Source of the DNA: Streptomyces purpureus
GTDB taxonomy: Bacteria; Actinomycetota; Actinomycetes; Streptomycetales; Streptomycetaceae
Assembly: GCF_014648195.1 (NCBI RefSeq)
Contig: NZ_BMQQ01000002.1
Coordinates: 172,564 to 236,563, forward strand
Length of the DNA stretch: 64,000 nt
Direction: 5' to 3'
Position numbers and translations under genes: made by a program
Shown: in pieces, positions 35,953 through 45,169 of the stretch
How positions within the stretch are numbered: position 1 is the first letter of the stretch
How the letters are laid out: every line of letters starts with the position of its first letter
Notes under the pieces: generated by a model
What the model saw: the letters and a program-made list of their open reading frames with translations, nothing else
The model's database searches: none
Told to the model about the DNA's origin: nothing

Positions 35953-36336
35953 ATGGCTGAGCGGACCGGACCGGTCCTGATCGTCGACGGCGCCAATGTC
36001 GTGGGGTCCGTCCCCGACGGGTGGTGGCGCGACCGCAAGGGCGCGGCCGAGCGGCTGCGCGACCGGCTTGTCTCCGTCGCGCGGACGGGGGTGGAGGCCC
36101 TGCCGGGGCCGGTGGAGGTGGTCCTCGTGGTCGAGGGCCAGGCGCGCGGTGTCGCGCCGGTTCCGGAGGTACGGGTCGAGTCGGCGCCCGGCAGCGGTGA
36201 CGACCGGATCGTGGAGCTGGCCCGTGAAGCGGCCGGCCGGCCGTGTGTGGTGATCACGGCCGACCGGGAGCTGCGGAGGCGGGTCGAGGAGCAGGGCGCG
36301 CGGTGTGCGGGGCCGGGCGCGGTGCGCCGGGCCTGA
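35953..36336 (+). CDS. NYN/PIN-like putative ribonuclease
   Basis: A 127-residue protein with PIN/NYN features: VLIVDGANVVGS at the N-terminus supplies the first Asp and the Asn, an acidic GDDRIVELARE follows, and ITADRELRRRVE near the C-terminus supplies the last Asp. Proteins of this type (YacP-like) are single-domain RNases; some database names for homologues say NTP pyrophosphohydrolase, which the motifs do not support. The ATG follows GAGGGCAGG. Confidence 0.7.
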   Translation: MAERTGPVLIVDGANVVGSVPDGWWRDRKGAAERLRDRLVSVARTGVEALPGPVEVVLVVEGQARGVAPVPEVRVESAPGSGDDRIVELAREAAGRPCVVITADRELRRRVEEQGARCAGPGAVRRA

Positions 36337-36351
36337 GACGGCCCCGGGGGG

Positions 36352-37860
36352 TCAGAAGATGGCGTCCTTGCCGAGCTTGCCGAGGCGGCTGTGCCGGCGC
36401 CCGTACAGGAAGTACACGACGATGCCGGCGGCCATCCAGACGGCGAACCGGAACCAGGTCTCGCCCGGCAGGTTGAGCATCAGCCAGACCGAGGCGGCGA
36501 TGGACAGGATCGGGAGCACCGGCACCCACGGGGTGCGGAAGGCGCGAGGCAGGTCGGGCCGGGTGCGGCGCAGCACCATCACACCGACGGCGACGACGAC
36601 GAAGGCGAAGAGGGTGCCGATGTTCACCAGCGTCGCGAGCTCGTCGATGCTGGTGAAGCCCGCCACGATGGCGATGATCACGCCGAGCAGGATGGTGGGG
36701 CGGTAGGGGGTGCGGAAGCGCGGGTGCGTGACGGAGAAGAAGCGCGGCAGCAGTCCGTCGCGGCTCATGGCGAAGAACACCCGGGTCTGGCCGAGGAGCA
36801 GGATGAGGCAGACGGTGGTGAGGCCGACGGCGGCGCCGAAGCTGATCACGCCCGCGAAGAAGGGGCGCCCGACGGACTTGAAGGCGTCGGCGAGCGGGGC
36901 GCTGACCGACAGTTCCGTGTAGTGCTGCATACCGGTCACGACGAGGGCGACGGCGACGTACAGCACGGTGCAGATGAAGAGGGAGCCCAGGATGCCGCGG
37001 GGCATGTCGCGCTGCGGCAGCTTGGTCTCCTCGGCGGCGGTGGCGACCACGTCGAAGCCGATGAAGGCGAAGAAGACGACGGACGCGGCGGTGAAGATGC
37101 CCATGACGCCGAAGTTGGTGGGCTCGTAGCCGAACATCAGCTGGACCAGAGGGGCGTCCCAGCCGGAGCCGGCCTCGGGGGTGACCGCGGGGGGGATGAA
37201 CGGCGAGTAGTTGTCGCCGACGACGAAGAACAGCCCCGCGATGATCACGATCATGACGACGGTGACCTTGATGGCGACCACCAGGGCCGTGATCCGGGCG
37301 GACAGCTTCATGCCGACGACCAGGATCGCCGTGAGGACCAGGACCAGCAGGAAGGCCAGCAGGTCGAAGACGCCGTCGGGCGTGTCCGGCCCTTGGATCA
37401 CCGCGGGTAGGTGCCAGTCGACGTTGTCCATCAGGGATCGTACGTAGCCGGACCAGCCGACCGCGACGACGGCCGTGCCGAGCGCGAACTCGAGGACGAG
37501 GTCCCAGCCGATGATCCAGGCCGGCAGCTCGCCGATGGAGGCGTAGGCGAAGGTGTAGGCCGATCCGGCGACCGGCACGGTGGAGGCGAATTCGGCGTAG
37601 CACAGCGCCGCCAGCGCGCAGACGATGCCGGCGGCGACGAAGGCGAGCGCGGTCGCCGGCCCGGCGTTCTCCTTGGCCACCTTGCCGGTGAGCACGAAGA
37701 TGCCGGTGCCGATGATGACACCGACGCCGAAGACGGTCAGATCCCACGCGGACAGGGATTTCTTGAGTGCGTGCTCCGGTTCCTCGGTGTCCCGGATGGA
37801 CTGTTCCACCGTCTTGGTCCGGAACATCGAGCTGCCGTTCGACTGCTGGTCCGTGCTCAC
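36352..37860 (-). CDS. APC-family amino acid permease
   Basis: A 502-residue transporter with about 12 predicted membrane helices. The first helix has GVGVIIGTGIFVLTG, the substrate-binding signature of APC transporters, followed by GPATALAFVAAG and CYAEFAS. The cytoplasmic N-terminus is hydrophilic. It resembles cationic amino acid transporters of the YfnA/CAT kind (FVVVAVGVMVLRRTRPDLPRAF), but the substrate is not certain. The GTG start has GGAGG 7 bases upstream. Confidence 0.88.
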   Translation of the reverse strand: MSTDQQSNGSSMFRTKTVEQSIRDTEEPEHALKKSLSAWDLTVFGVGVIIGTGIFVLTGKVAKENAGPATALAFVAAGIVCALAALCYAEFASTVPVAGSAYTFAYASIGELPAWIIGWDLVLEFALGTAVVAVGWSGYVRSLMDNVDWHLPAVIQGPDTPDGVFDLLAFLLVLVLTAILVVGMKLSARITALVVAIKVTVVMIVIIAGLFFVVGDNYSPFIPPAVTPEAGSGWDAPLVQLMFGYEPTNFGVMGIFTAASVVFFAFIGFDVVATAAEETKLPQRDMPRGILGSLFICTVLYVAVALVVTGMQHYTELSVSAPLADAFKSVGRPFFAGVISFGAAVGLTTVCLILLLGQTRVFFAMSRDGLLPRFFSVTHPRFRTPYRPTILLGVIIAIVAGFTSIDELATLVNIGTLFAFVVVAVGVMVLRRTRPDLPRAFRTPWVPVLPILSIAASVWLMLNLPGETWFRFAVWMAAGIVVYFLYGRRHSRLGKLGKDAIF

Positions 37861-37947
37861 CGGCGTACCTCCGTACCCATGGCCGTATGCCCATGATCGG
37901 AAGGGGTGAGGGACGGCGCCCGCCGAGGGAGACCGTTTCACACGAAA

Positions 37948-37985
37948 GGGCCGGACGGAACCCCGGAGGGTGGTCCGTCCGGCCC
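37948..37985 (-). terminator. Terminator downstream of dxs
   Basis: A 12-bp stem (GGGCCGGACGGA / TCCGTCCGGCCC) with a 14-base loop, 28 bp past the dxs stop codon on the minus strand. Confidence 0.75.
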
Positions 37986-38013
37986 AATGCGCGGGGCGCC
38001 GCGGCGGCGGCGG

Positions 38014-39942
38014 TCAGTCGCGGGCGGGCTCGACGATGCCGGCGCCGCCCGCACTGTCGGCGAAGCGGCCGTCGATCCGCGAGACGAGGCCGGTGACCTG
38101 GCGGGCGATGTCCGGCGCGGTCAGGCCGATCTCGGCGAGGACCTCGGCGCGTGAGGCGTGGTCGAGGAAGCGCGGCGGGATGCCGAAGTCCCGCAGCGGG
38201 ACGTCGACGCCCGCGTCGCGCAGGGCCTGTGCCACGGCGGAGCCGACACCGCCGACGCGACTGTTGTCCTCGACGGTGACGACGACGCGGTGGCGGTCGG
38301 CGAGCGGGGCGAGGGCCTCGTCGACCGGCTTGACCCAGCGGGGGTCGACGACGGTGGTGGAGATGCCCTGCTGGTCGAGGAGGCCGGCGATCTCCAGGCA
38401 CATCGGTGCGAGCGCGCCGACGGAGACCAGCAGCACGTCCGGGCGGTCGGTGCCGGGCTCACGCAGGACGTCCATCCCGCCGATACGGCCCACGGCCGGG
38501 ACGGCCGGGCCCACTGCGCCCTTGGAGAAGCGGACCACGGTGGGGGCGTCGTCGACCTCGACGGCCTCGCGGAGCTGGGCACGTACCTGGTCGGCGTCGC
38601 GCGGGGCGGCCAGCCGCAGGCCGGGCACGACCTGGAGGATCGACATGTCCCACATGCCGTTGTGGGAGGCGCCGTCGGTGCCGGTGATGCCGGCCCGGTC
38701 GAGCACGAAGGTGACACCGCACTTGTGCAGGGCCACGTCCATCAGGACCTGGTCGAAGGCACGGTTGAGGAAGGTGGCGTAGACGGCGAAGACGGGGTGG
38801 ACGCCGCCGGTGGCGAGGCCGGCCGCGGAGACCGCGCCGTGCTGCTCGGCGATGCCGACGTCGTAGACCCGCTCGGGGAAGGCCTTCGCGAACTTGTCGA
38901 GGCCGACCGGCTGGAGCATGGCGGCGGTGATCGCCACGATGTCCTCGCGCTCCTCGCCCAGCTTGACCATCTCGTCGGCGAAGACGCCGGTCCAGTCGGC
39001 GCCGGAGGAGGCGATGGGCAGGCCCGTGTCGGGGTGGATCTTGCCGACGGCGTGGAAGCGGTCGGCCTCGTCCTGGAGGGCGGGCTGGTAGCCGCGGCCC
39101 TTCTCGGTGAGGCAGTGCACGATGACCGGCCCGCCGAAGCGCTTGGCACGCGTCAGCGCGGACTCCAGGGCCTCGATGTCGTGGCCGTCGATGGGGCCGA
39201 CGTACTTCAGGCCGAGGTCCTCGAACATGCCCTGCGGGGCGATGAAGTCCTTCAGGCCCTTCTTGGCGCCGTGCAGGGTCTCGTAGAGCGGCTTCCCGAC
39301 GACGGGGGTGCGCTCCAGGATGTCCTTGCCGCGGGCGAGGAAGCGCTCGTAGCCGTCCGTGGTGCGCAGGGTGGCCAGGTGGTTGGCGAGGCCGCCGATG
39401 GTGGGCGCGTAGGAGCGCTCGTTGTCGTTGACGACGATGACGAGCGGGCGGTCCTTGGCGTCGGCGATGTTGTTCAGCGCCTCCCAGGCCATACCGCCGG
39501 TGAGCGCGCCGTCACCGATGACCGCGACGACGTGGTCGTCCTTCTTCAGCACCTCGTTGGCCTTGGCGAGGCCGTCGGCCCAGCCGAGCACGGTGGAGGC
39601 GTGCGAGTTCTCGATGATGTCGTGCTCGGACTCGGCCCGGGCGGGGTAGCCGGAGAGGCCGCCCTTCATCTTGAGCCGGGAGAAGTCCTGCCGTCCGGTG
39701 AGCAGCTTGTGCACATAGGACTGGTGGCCGGTGTCCCAGAGGACCTTGTCCTTCGGGGAGTGGAAGACGCGGTGCAGCGCGATCGTCAGCTCGACCACAC
39801 CGAGGTTCGGTCCCAGGTGGCCGCCGGTCTTGGAGACGGCGTCCACGAGAAATGTCCGGATCTCCGCGGCCAGCTGGTCCAGCTGTTCCGGGGAGAGCCG
39901 GTCCAGATCGCGCGGTCCCCTGATACGGGTCAGCAGAGCCAC
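38014..39942 (-). CDS. dxs: 1-deoxy-D-xylulose-5-phosphate synthase
   Basis: A 642-residue thiamine diphosphate enzyme that condenses pyruvate with glyceraldehyde-3-phosphate in the first step of the MEP isoprenoid pathway. It shows the TPP-binding [38 protein letters not shown], the catalytic Glu in DVGIAEQHG and the C-terminal transketolase domain. The start is GTG, 7 bases after AAGGAGG; longer frames upstream lack a ribosome site. It is not in an operon with other isoprenoid genes here. Confidence 0.95.
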   Translation of the reverse strand: MALLTRIRGPRDLDRLSPEQLDQLAAEIRTFLVDAVSKTGGHLGPNLGVVELTIALHRVFHSPKDKVLWDTGHQSYVHKLLTGRQDFSRLKMKGGLSGYPARAESEHDIIENSHASTVLGWADGLAKANEVLKKDDHVVAVIGDGALTGGMAWEALNNIADAKDRPLVIVVNDNERSYAPTIGGLANHLATLRTTDGYERFLARGKDILERTPVVGKPLYETLHGAKKGLKDFIAPQGMFEDLGLKYVGPIDGHDIEALESALTRAKRFGGPVIVHCLTEKGRGYQPALQDEADRFHAVGKIHPDTGLPIASSGADWTGVFADEMVKLGEEREDIVAITAAMLQPVGLDKFAKAFPERVYDVGIAEQHGAVSAAGLATGGVHPVFAVYATFLNRAFDQVLMDVALHKCGVTFVLDRAGITGTDGASHNGMWDMSILQVVPGLRLAAPRDADQVRAQLREAVEVDDAPTVVRFSKGAVGPAVPAVGRIGGMDVLREPGTDRPDVLLVSVGALAPMCLEIAGLLDQQGISTTVVDPRWVKPVDEALAPLADRHRVVVTVEDNSRVGGVGSAVAQALRDAGVDVPLRDFGIPPRFLDHASRAEVLAEIGLTAPDIARQVTGLVSRIDGRFADSAGGAGIVEPARD

Positions 39943-40094
39943 CCGTGCCTCCTTGCCTTTGAGCTGGTCGAGCTTGTCGATTTTGCCGAGTCTAATGTTC
40001 CGCTCCGGACGATGGTCATCGGGCGGGGCGTTCTGCGTCACTCCACCGGCCGAATCGAGGGTGACGAACCGGTGACGGGGATGGAGACGCGAAT

Positions 40095-40125
40095 GTGCCC
40101 GGCGCCGGTTCTCGGCGCCGGGCAC
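40095..40125 (-). terminator. Terminator downstream of xylH
   Basis: A perfect 12-bp stem (GTGCCCGGCGCC / complement) with a 7-base loop, 12 bp past the xylH stop, ending the xyl operon before dxs. Confidence 0.85.
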
Positions 40126-40137
40126 GAAGTGGCCGGG

Positions 40138-41484
40138 CTAGGCGCGACCAGCGGTCTTCTGCGTACGGCGGGAGACCGAGTCGATCACGACGGCGGCCAG
40201 CAGGACCGCGCCGGTGATCATGTACTGGATGGCGTTCGCCATACCGATCATGTTGAGACCCTGCTGGATCGACTGAATCACGATCATTCCCAGGAGGGCC
40301 GACCAGACCTTGCCCCGGCCGCCGAAGAGGCTCGTACCGCCGATCACGGCCGCGGCGATCACCAGCATCAGGGTGTTGCCGCCGCCGACGCTCTTGGTCG
40401 CGCCGCCGGAGAGGCTGGCGATGAACAGGCCGCCGAAGGCGCCGAGCAGGCCGGAGAGACCGAAGACGGTGATGCGGACCCGGTCGACGTTGATACCGGC
40501 GCGGCGGGCGGCCTCGGGGTTGCCGCCGACCGCGAAGACCTGCCGGCCGAAGGTGGTGCGGCGGGCGACGAAGTCGGCGACGACGAGGACGGCCAGGAAC
40601 AGCACCAGGGCCAGCGGCAGGCCACGGGCGCCCGCGGGCTCGTTCAGGACGTACGCGACGACGAAGCAGAGCACCGCGACGACCGCCGTGCGCAGCACGA
40701 TCTCGCTGGTGGGACGGGCGGGCAGGGCTGCGGCCCGGCGGCGCCTGGAGTCCATGACCAGCGAGGCGGCGTAGGCGAGTACGGCGACCAGGGCGAGGCC
40801 GTAGGCGGCGGCCTTGTCCTCGAAGAAGTAGTTGGTCAGGTTCTCGACGACGCTGCCGGAGGGGGTGTTGATGGAGCCTTCCCCGCCCATGAGCCAGTCC
40901 TGCAGACCGCTCCAGCCGAGGAAGCCGGCGAGGGTGACCACGAAGGCCGGGACGCCGATCTTGGCGAAGAAGAAGCCGTGCAGGATGCCCAGCGCCATTC
41001 CGGCGAGGACGGCGATGCCGATGGCCAGCCAGTCGTTCATGCCCTGATTGACGTTGAGCACGGCCCACACGGCGGCGCCGACACCCGCGACGGAGCCGAC
41101 CGAGAGGTCGATCTCGCCGAGGATCAGCACGAAGACGATGCCGACGGCCATGATGCCGAGGCCGGAGCTGTAGACGGCGATGTTGGCGACGGAGCTCGCC
41201 GAGAGGAAGTTGCTGTTCTGGAGCTGGAAGACGATCGCGATGACGATCAGGCCCAGGACGACGGGCAGGGAGCCGAGCTCTCCGCCGCGGACCTTGCGGG
41301 TGAACTCGGTCCAGTAGCCCTTGATGCCCTCCTCGCGGATGAGCAGGCGCGGGTCGACGGCCGGGACGGGCGCGGCGGATGCCTCGGGGGCCGGCGGCGC
41401 CGTGTCGTCACCGGGGCCGAGCGCGGTTCCGGGCGTCTGCGGACCCTCGGGGGTCTCGGGGGTCTTCTTGGCGAGGTCGCTCAC
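40138..41484 (-). CDS. xylH: Xylose-type ABC importer permease
   Basis: A 448-residue permease of the ribose/xylose class (BPD_transp_2). After a 75-residue disordered Pro/Glu/Ala N-terminus there are about ten membrane helices, with the LGEIDLSVGSVAGVGAA and GGGNTLMLVIAAAVIGGTSLFGGRG motifs of this class. Its GTG overlaps the xylG stop (GTGA). In S. coelicolor the matching genes beside rok7B7 are xylFGH, so xylose is the likely substrate. Confidence 0.88.
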   Translation of the reverse strand: MSDLAKKTPETPEGPQTPGTALGPGDDTAPPAPEASAAPVPAVDPRLLIREEGIKGYWTEFTRKVRGGELGSLPVVLGLIVIAIVFQLQNSNFLSASSVANIAVYSSGLGIMAVGIVFVLILGEIDLSVGSVAGVGAAVWAVLNVNQGMNDWLAIGIAVLAGMALGILHGFFFAKIGVPAFVVTLAGFLGWSGLQDWLMGGEGSINTPSGSVVENLTNYFFEDKAAAYGLALVAVLAYAASLVMDSRRRRAAALPARPTSEIVLRTAVVAVLCFVVAYVLNEPAGARGLPLALVLFLAVLVVADFVARRTTFGRQVFAVGGNPEAARRAGINVDRVRITVFGLSGLLGAFGGLFIASLSGGATKSVGGGNTLMLVIAAAVIGGTSLFGGRGKVWSALLGMIVIQSIQQGLNMIGMANAIQYMITGAVLLAAVVIDSVSRRTQKTAGRA

Positions 41485-42266
41485 TTCGCGTCCTCCTTCG
41501 TGGCCGTGCGCGCCTGCCGACGGGTCACGGCGTTGTCCGTGGCTCCGGTGATGGCCGCGATGATCTCTTCGTGGCTGGTGGTCTTCACGTCGAAGACGCC
41601 GTTGTTACGGCCCAGGCGCAGCACCGCGACCCGGTCGGCGACCGCGCGGACGTCGGCCATGTTGTGGCTGATGAGGATGACGCCGTGGCCGCGCTCGCGC
41701 AGCCGCTCCACCAGGTCGAGCACCTGAGCGGTCTGCTCGACGCCGAGGGCGGCGGTGGGCTCGTCCAGGATGACGACCTTCGGGTCGCCGATCAGCGCGC
41801 GGGCGATGGCGACGACCTGCCGCTGACCGCCGGAGAGCGCCGCGACGGGGATGCGGACGCTGGGGATGCGGATGGACAGGGTGTCCAGGAGCTCCTTGGC
41901 GCGCTTCTCCATCGCGATCTCGTCCAGGATCGCGGCGCTGCGCAGCTCGCTGCCGAGGAAGAGGTTGGCGACGACGTCCAGGTTGTCGCAGAGCGCCAGG
42001 TCCTGGTAGACGGTGGCGACGCCGAGGGCCTGGGAGTCCTGGGGACGGTGGATGGGAACGGGCGTGCCGTTCCACTCGATGGAGCCTTCGTCGATCGGGT
42101 GGACACCCGAGATGGTCTTGACGAGGGTCGACTTGCCGGCGCCGTTGTCGCCGACCAGGGCGACCACCTCACCGGCGTGGATCTCCAGCTCTACGTCGGT
42201 CAGCGCCTGGACGGCGCCGAACCGCTTGGAGACTCCGCGCAACGCCAGCACGGGCGTAGCGGACAC
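41481..42266 (-). CDS. xylG: Xylose-type ABC importer ATP-binding protein
   Basis: A 261-residue ATPase with one ABC domain: Walker A GDNGAGKST, Q-loop YQDLAL, signature LSGGQRQ, Walker B VVILDEPTAALG and H-loop SHNMA. Many sugar ATPases of this class (XylG, RbsA of E. coli) have two ABC domains; this single-domain form is the Streptomyces type and must dimerise. I prefer the GTG at 42266 because AAGGAG lies 8 bases before it; an ATG three codons upstream has no spacing from that site. Confidence 0.87.
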   Translation of the reverse strand: MSATPVLALRGVSKRFGAVQALTDVELEIHAGEVVALVGDNGAGKSTLVKTISGVHPIDEGSIEWNGTPVPIHRPQDSQALGVATVYQDLALCDNLDVVANLFLGSELRSAAILDEIAMEKRAKELLDTLSIRIPSVRIPVAALSGGQRQVVAIARALIGDPKVVILDEPTAALGVEQTAQVLDLVERLRERGHGVILISHNMADVRAVADRVAVLRLGRNNGVFDVKTTSHEEIIAAITGATDNAVTRRQARTATKEDAK

Positions 42267-42343
42267 GTGAATCATCTCCTTCGCCGCCTGACCGGCGGGG
42301 ATGGTGGTGCGTTGTCGAGCACGAGGGGTGCGAGGAAGTCCGG

Positions 42344-42367
42344 CGCCCCGCCCCCGCTTGCGGGGCG
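42344..42367 (-). terminator. Hairpin ahead of xylG (attenuator-like)
   Basis: An 8-bp stem CGCCCCGC / GCGGGGCG with an 8-base loop, within the long xylF-xylG gap. Confidence 0.5.
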
Positions 42368-42463
42368 TTGAACGGGGCGGGGCCGCCGGACCGGTACGAG
42401 AAGGCTTCCGTCCGGGTCTGGGCCCGAACCGCCTTGTCGTCAGCGGGTGTTGCTCCTGTGGCA

Positions 42464-42489
42464 GCGGCGGCGGGAGGAGCCGCCGCCGC
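42464..42489 (-). terminator. Hairpin after xylF (attenuator-like)
   Basis: A 10-bp stem GCGGCGGCGG / CCGCCGCCGC with a 6-base loop, about 40 bp past the xylF stop. It likely protects or ends most xylF transcripts, so the binding protein exceeds the membrane subunits. Confidence 0.6.
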
Positions 42490-42530
42490 CTGACCCGGCT
42501 GCCGTACGGAGGGCCGCCGGGGTGGGCCGG

Positions 42531-43640
42531 CTACTTGATGCCGGCCGCCTCGCAGGCCGCCTTGTACTCGGCGGTGCAGATGTCCGCGGCCTTGTAGACC
42601 TGGTCCTTGATGATCGTGCCGGCGATGTCGGCCTTGGTGACGATCTGGGCGTCGTACAGCTTCGCCGGGATGCCCTTGAACTCGCCGGTGAGGCTGTCGA
42701 CCTTGACCGGGGCGAGGTCGTCGATCTTCTCGCCCTTGAGCAGGCGGACGGCGATCTCGGCGGTGGTCTCGGCCTCCGGCTTGATCTGCTTGTAGATCGT
42801 GAAGGCCTGGTCGCCCTTGAGGATGCGCTGCAGACCCGCGAGCTCGGCGTCCTGGCCGCCGACCGGGACCTTGATGCCCTGCTTGGACAGGGCGGTGATG
42901 ATGCCGCCGGCCATGCCGTCGTTGGCGGAGTAGACGCCCTGGAAGCCGCTCTTGCCGAGCGAGTCGATGGCGGCACCCATCTTCTTGTTGGCCTCGTCCG
43001 GCGACCAGTCCGGGATGTCCTGCTCGTAGACGACCTTCTTGACCTGCTTGTCGAGGACGCTGTGGGCGCCCTTCTTGAACAGCGGGGCGTTCGGGTCGGT
43101 CGGCGAGCCGTTGATCATGACGACGTTCGCGTCCTTGGCGCCGGCGCCCAGCGCCTTGACCAGGCCCTCGCCCTGGAGGCGGCCGATCTTCTCGTTGTCG
43201 TAGGAGACGTAGGCGGCGATCGGGCCCTCGGCCAGCCGGTCGTACGCGACGACCTTGACGCCGTCGGCCTCCGCCCGCTGCACCCAGGACTTGGTCGCCT
43301 TGTAGTCGACCGCGTCGAGGATGATGACCTTCACGCCCTGCGTGACGAGCGCGTCGAACTGCTTCTTCTGGGTCTCGGTGTCCTGGGCCGCGTTGTTGTA
43401 CTTCACGGTGCAGTCCGAGCAGAGCGTCTTGATCTTCGCCTCGATGATCGGGCGGTCGAAGGTCTCGTAGCGCGTGGTCTTGTTCTCCGGCAGGAGCAGA
43501 CCGATGGTCTTGCCGTCACCGCCGCCGCCCTCCGCGCCCGTCTTCGCACCGCCATCGCCCGCCTTGCCGCACGCGGCGAGGGAGAGGGCCATGGACACCG
43601 CTGCCGTACCTATGACGACGCGTCGCGTCACTGCGTTCAT
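42531..43640 (-). CDS. xylF: Xylose-type substrate-binding lipoprotein
   Basis: A 369-residue lipoprotein with lipobox SLAAC near residue 24 and a type I sugar-binding fold (Periplasmic_binding_4). Motifs include IGLLLPENKTTRYETFDRP, split by a turn, DALVTQGVKVIILDAVD, VVAYDRLAEG and YSANDGMAGGII. It captures the sugar for XylGH. It lies directly after rok7B7 in the same direction with a 122-bp regulatory gap, and is followed by hairpins before xylG. Confidence 0.9.
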   Translation of the reverse strand: MNAVTRRVVIGTAAVSMALSLAACGKAGDGGAKTGAEGGGGDGKTIGLLLPENKTTRYETFDRPIIEAKIKTLCSDCTVKYNNAAQDTETQKKQFDALVTQGVKVIILDAVDYKATKSWVQRAEADGVKVVAYDRLAEGPIAAYVSYDNEKIGRLQGEGLVKALGAGAKDANVVMINGSPTDPNAPLFKKGAHSVLDKQVKKVVYEQDIPDWSPDEANKKMGAAIDSLGKSGFQGVYSANDGMAGGIITALSKQGIKVPVGGQDAELAGLQRILKGDQAFTIYKQIKPEAETTAEIAVRLLKGEKIDDLAPVKVDSLTGEFKGIPAKLYDAQIVTKADIAGTIIKDQVYKAADICTAEYKAACEAAGIK

Positions 43641-43718
43641 ATGGGGTTGCCTCCCTGACGAGGCCGCGTCGTTGCGGCCGAGGTGGCAGGAAGTCAACTC
43701 GGCCGCACCCACACCGTC

Positions 43719-43762
43719 AAGGAGTAAATCCTTAACGAGATGACAACGGTGCCATTCGTTAT
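43719..43762 (-). promoter_or_regulatory. Putative operator/promoter region of xylF
   Basis: AAGGA-N5-TCCTT (43719-43733) and TAACGA with a distant TCGTTA form inverted repeats. GACAACGGTGCC in between resembles a LacI/ROK-type half-site. The interval is AT-rich and about 80-120 bp upstream of the xylF ATG. Control by the adjacent ROK protein is plausible; the exact site is unknown to me. Confidence 0.4.
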
Positions 43763-44974
43763 CTAAGTGAAGGCAAGGCTGGAGGCAGGCGTCGACGCCG
43801 GAAGTGCGCTCTCAAGCAGGGTCGAATCACCCATTTCGCTCAGTGCGAGCGCCAGGGCGCCCAACACCTCGGCGCGGCCGCCCAGTGCACCGGGCGCCAC
43901 CGACAACTGCCGCGCGGCGCTGGGGATCGCGTACCGCGACACCGAGTCCCGGATGGGGCCGAGCACCAGCTCACCGGCCTCCGCGAGGTCTCCGCCCAGG
44001 ACCACCCGGCTGGGGTTGAGCAGGTTGCAGAGGTTGGCGACACCGCTGCCGACGTGCCGTCCGACGTCGGCGATCACCCGGCGGCAGCCCGGGTCGCCCT
44101 CGCGGGCCAGCTGGACGACCCGCTCCATGGTGAGGTCGGCGCCGTGGCTGGGCTGGAGCAGCGGCAGTACGTACCGGGCGGCGGCGAAGGTCTCCAGGCA
44201 GCCGCGGTTTCCGCAGCGGCAGACCGGCCCGGACTCGTCGAGCGTGATGTGCCCGATCTCGCCCGCGGTGCCCCCCGGGCCCCGGTAGATCTGCCCGTCG
44301 ATGACCAGCCCGGCGCCCACACCGCTGGCCACCTTGATGTACGCCAGGTCCTTCACGCCCCGGCCGCTGCCCCAGACCAGCTCCCCCAGCGCGCCCAGGT
44401 TGGCGTCGTTGTCGACGTACACCGGCACGCCGAGCCGGCCGGAGAGCTCCTCGGCGGGATTGATCCCGCTCCAGCCCGGCAGGATCGCGGTGGAGCCGAG
44501 CGTTCCGGAGGAGACGTCGATCGGACCGGGGACGCCGAGACCGACCCCGATCACCTTCTCCTGACCGATGCCGGTGGCCCCGATCAGCCGCTTGACCAGC
44601 TGTTCCGCCCGGTCGAAGCCCTCCGCGGCGGAGGCGTCGACATCGAGCGGCTCGGACTCCTCGGCCAGCACCTGATGGGCCAGGTTGCCGACCGCGACGC
44701 GCAGGTGGGTGTGGCCGAAGTCGACCCCGATCACGATCCCGGCGTCCCCGCTGAGCGAGACGCTCCGGGCCCGGCGGCCGCCCGCCGAGGTGGGCGTGAC
44801 CTCGACCGTTCCGCCGTCCTTCAGCTCGCGGACGATGTTGGAGACGGTGGCCGCCGACAGGCCCGTGGCTCTGGCGATCTCGGCCTGGGTGAGCGACCCG
44901 GCCATGCGCACCGCCCGTACGACCCGCTCGAGATTGGCCCGATGCAGAGATGTCTGCGACCCCGGAGTCTCCAT
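43763..44974 (-). CDS. rok7B7: ROK-family transcriptional regulator Rok7B7
   Basis: A 403-residue regulator. A winged helix-turn-helix covers about 10-65 (LTQAEIARATGLSAATVSNIV). The ROK domain has GVDFGHTHLRVAVG, the sugar loop YVDNDANLGALGE, the glycine-rich SGVGAGLVIDG and the zinc site CRCGNRGCLE. The position between xylFGH and ngcEFG matches S. coelicolor Rok7B7, reported to affect xylose uptake, carbon repression and antibiotic production. The start is uncertain: the ATG at 44974 has AGGAG 11 bases upstream; an ATG at 45007 adds 11 residues. Confidence 0.88.
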   Translation of the reverse strand: METPGSQTSLHRANLERVVRAVRMAGSLTQAEIARATGLSAATVSNIVRELKDGGTVEVTPTSAGGRRARSVSLSGDAGIVIGVDFGHTHLRVAVGNLAHQVLAEESEPLDVDASAAEGFDRAEQLVKRLIGATGIGQEKVIGVGLGVPGPIDVSSGTLGSTAILPGWSGINPAEELSGRLGVPVYVDNDANLGALGELVWGSGRGVKDLAYIKVASGVGAGLVIDGQIYRGPGGTAGEIGHITLDESGPVCRCGNRGCLETFAAARYVLPLLQPSHGADLTMERVVQLAREGDPGCRRVIADVGRHVGSGVANLCNLLNPSRVVLGGDLAEAGELVLGPIRDSVSRYAIPSAARQLSVAPGALGGRAEVLGALALALSEMGDSTLLESALPASTPASSLAFT

Positions 44975-45113
44975 CGACTCACTCACTCCTGCCGTTTTCT
45001 CCAACATGTGAACTCTAAGGGGAGCCGTTGGGGTGCGACCCCGTCAAGACCTTGAGCGACCGGAGCCTCGGATGAGCGATCACCGGCGGGCGGAAAACGG
45101 CATGGACGGCGAA

Positions 45114-45144
45114 GGGCCCCAGTGAGCTGTGCTCACCGGGGCCC
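45114..45144 (-). terminator. Terminator downstream of ngcG
   Basis: A 14-bp stem with one mismatch (GGGCCCCAGTGAGC / GCTCACCGGGGCCC) and loop TGT, 26 bp past the ngcG stop. Confidence 0.82.
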
Positions 45145-45169
45145 GTACGTGTCCGGGGCTTCGCCGCGG

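Noticed and set aside
38158..41727. Very long open frame opposite dxs and xylH
   Set aside because: It runs antisense to two clearly identified genes; such frames are a by-product of high GC at third codon positions and its sequence is low complexity.
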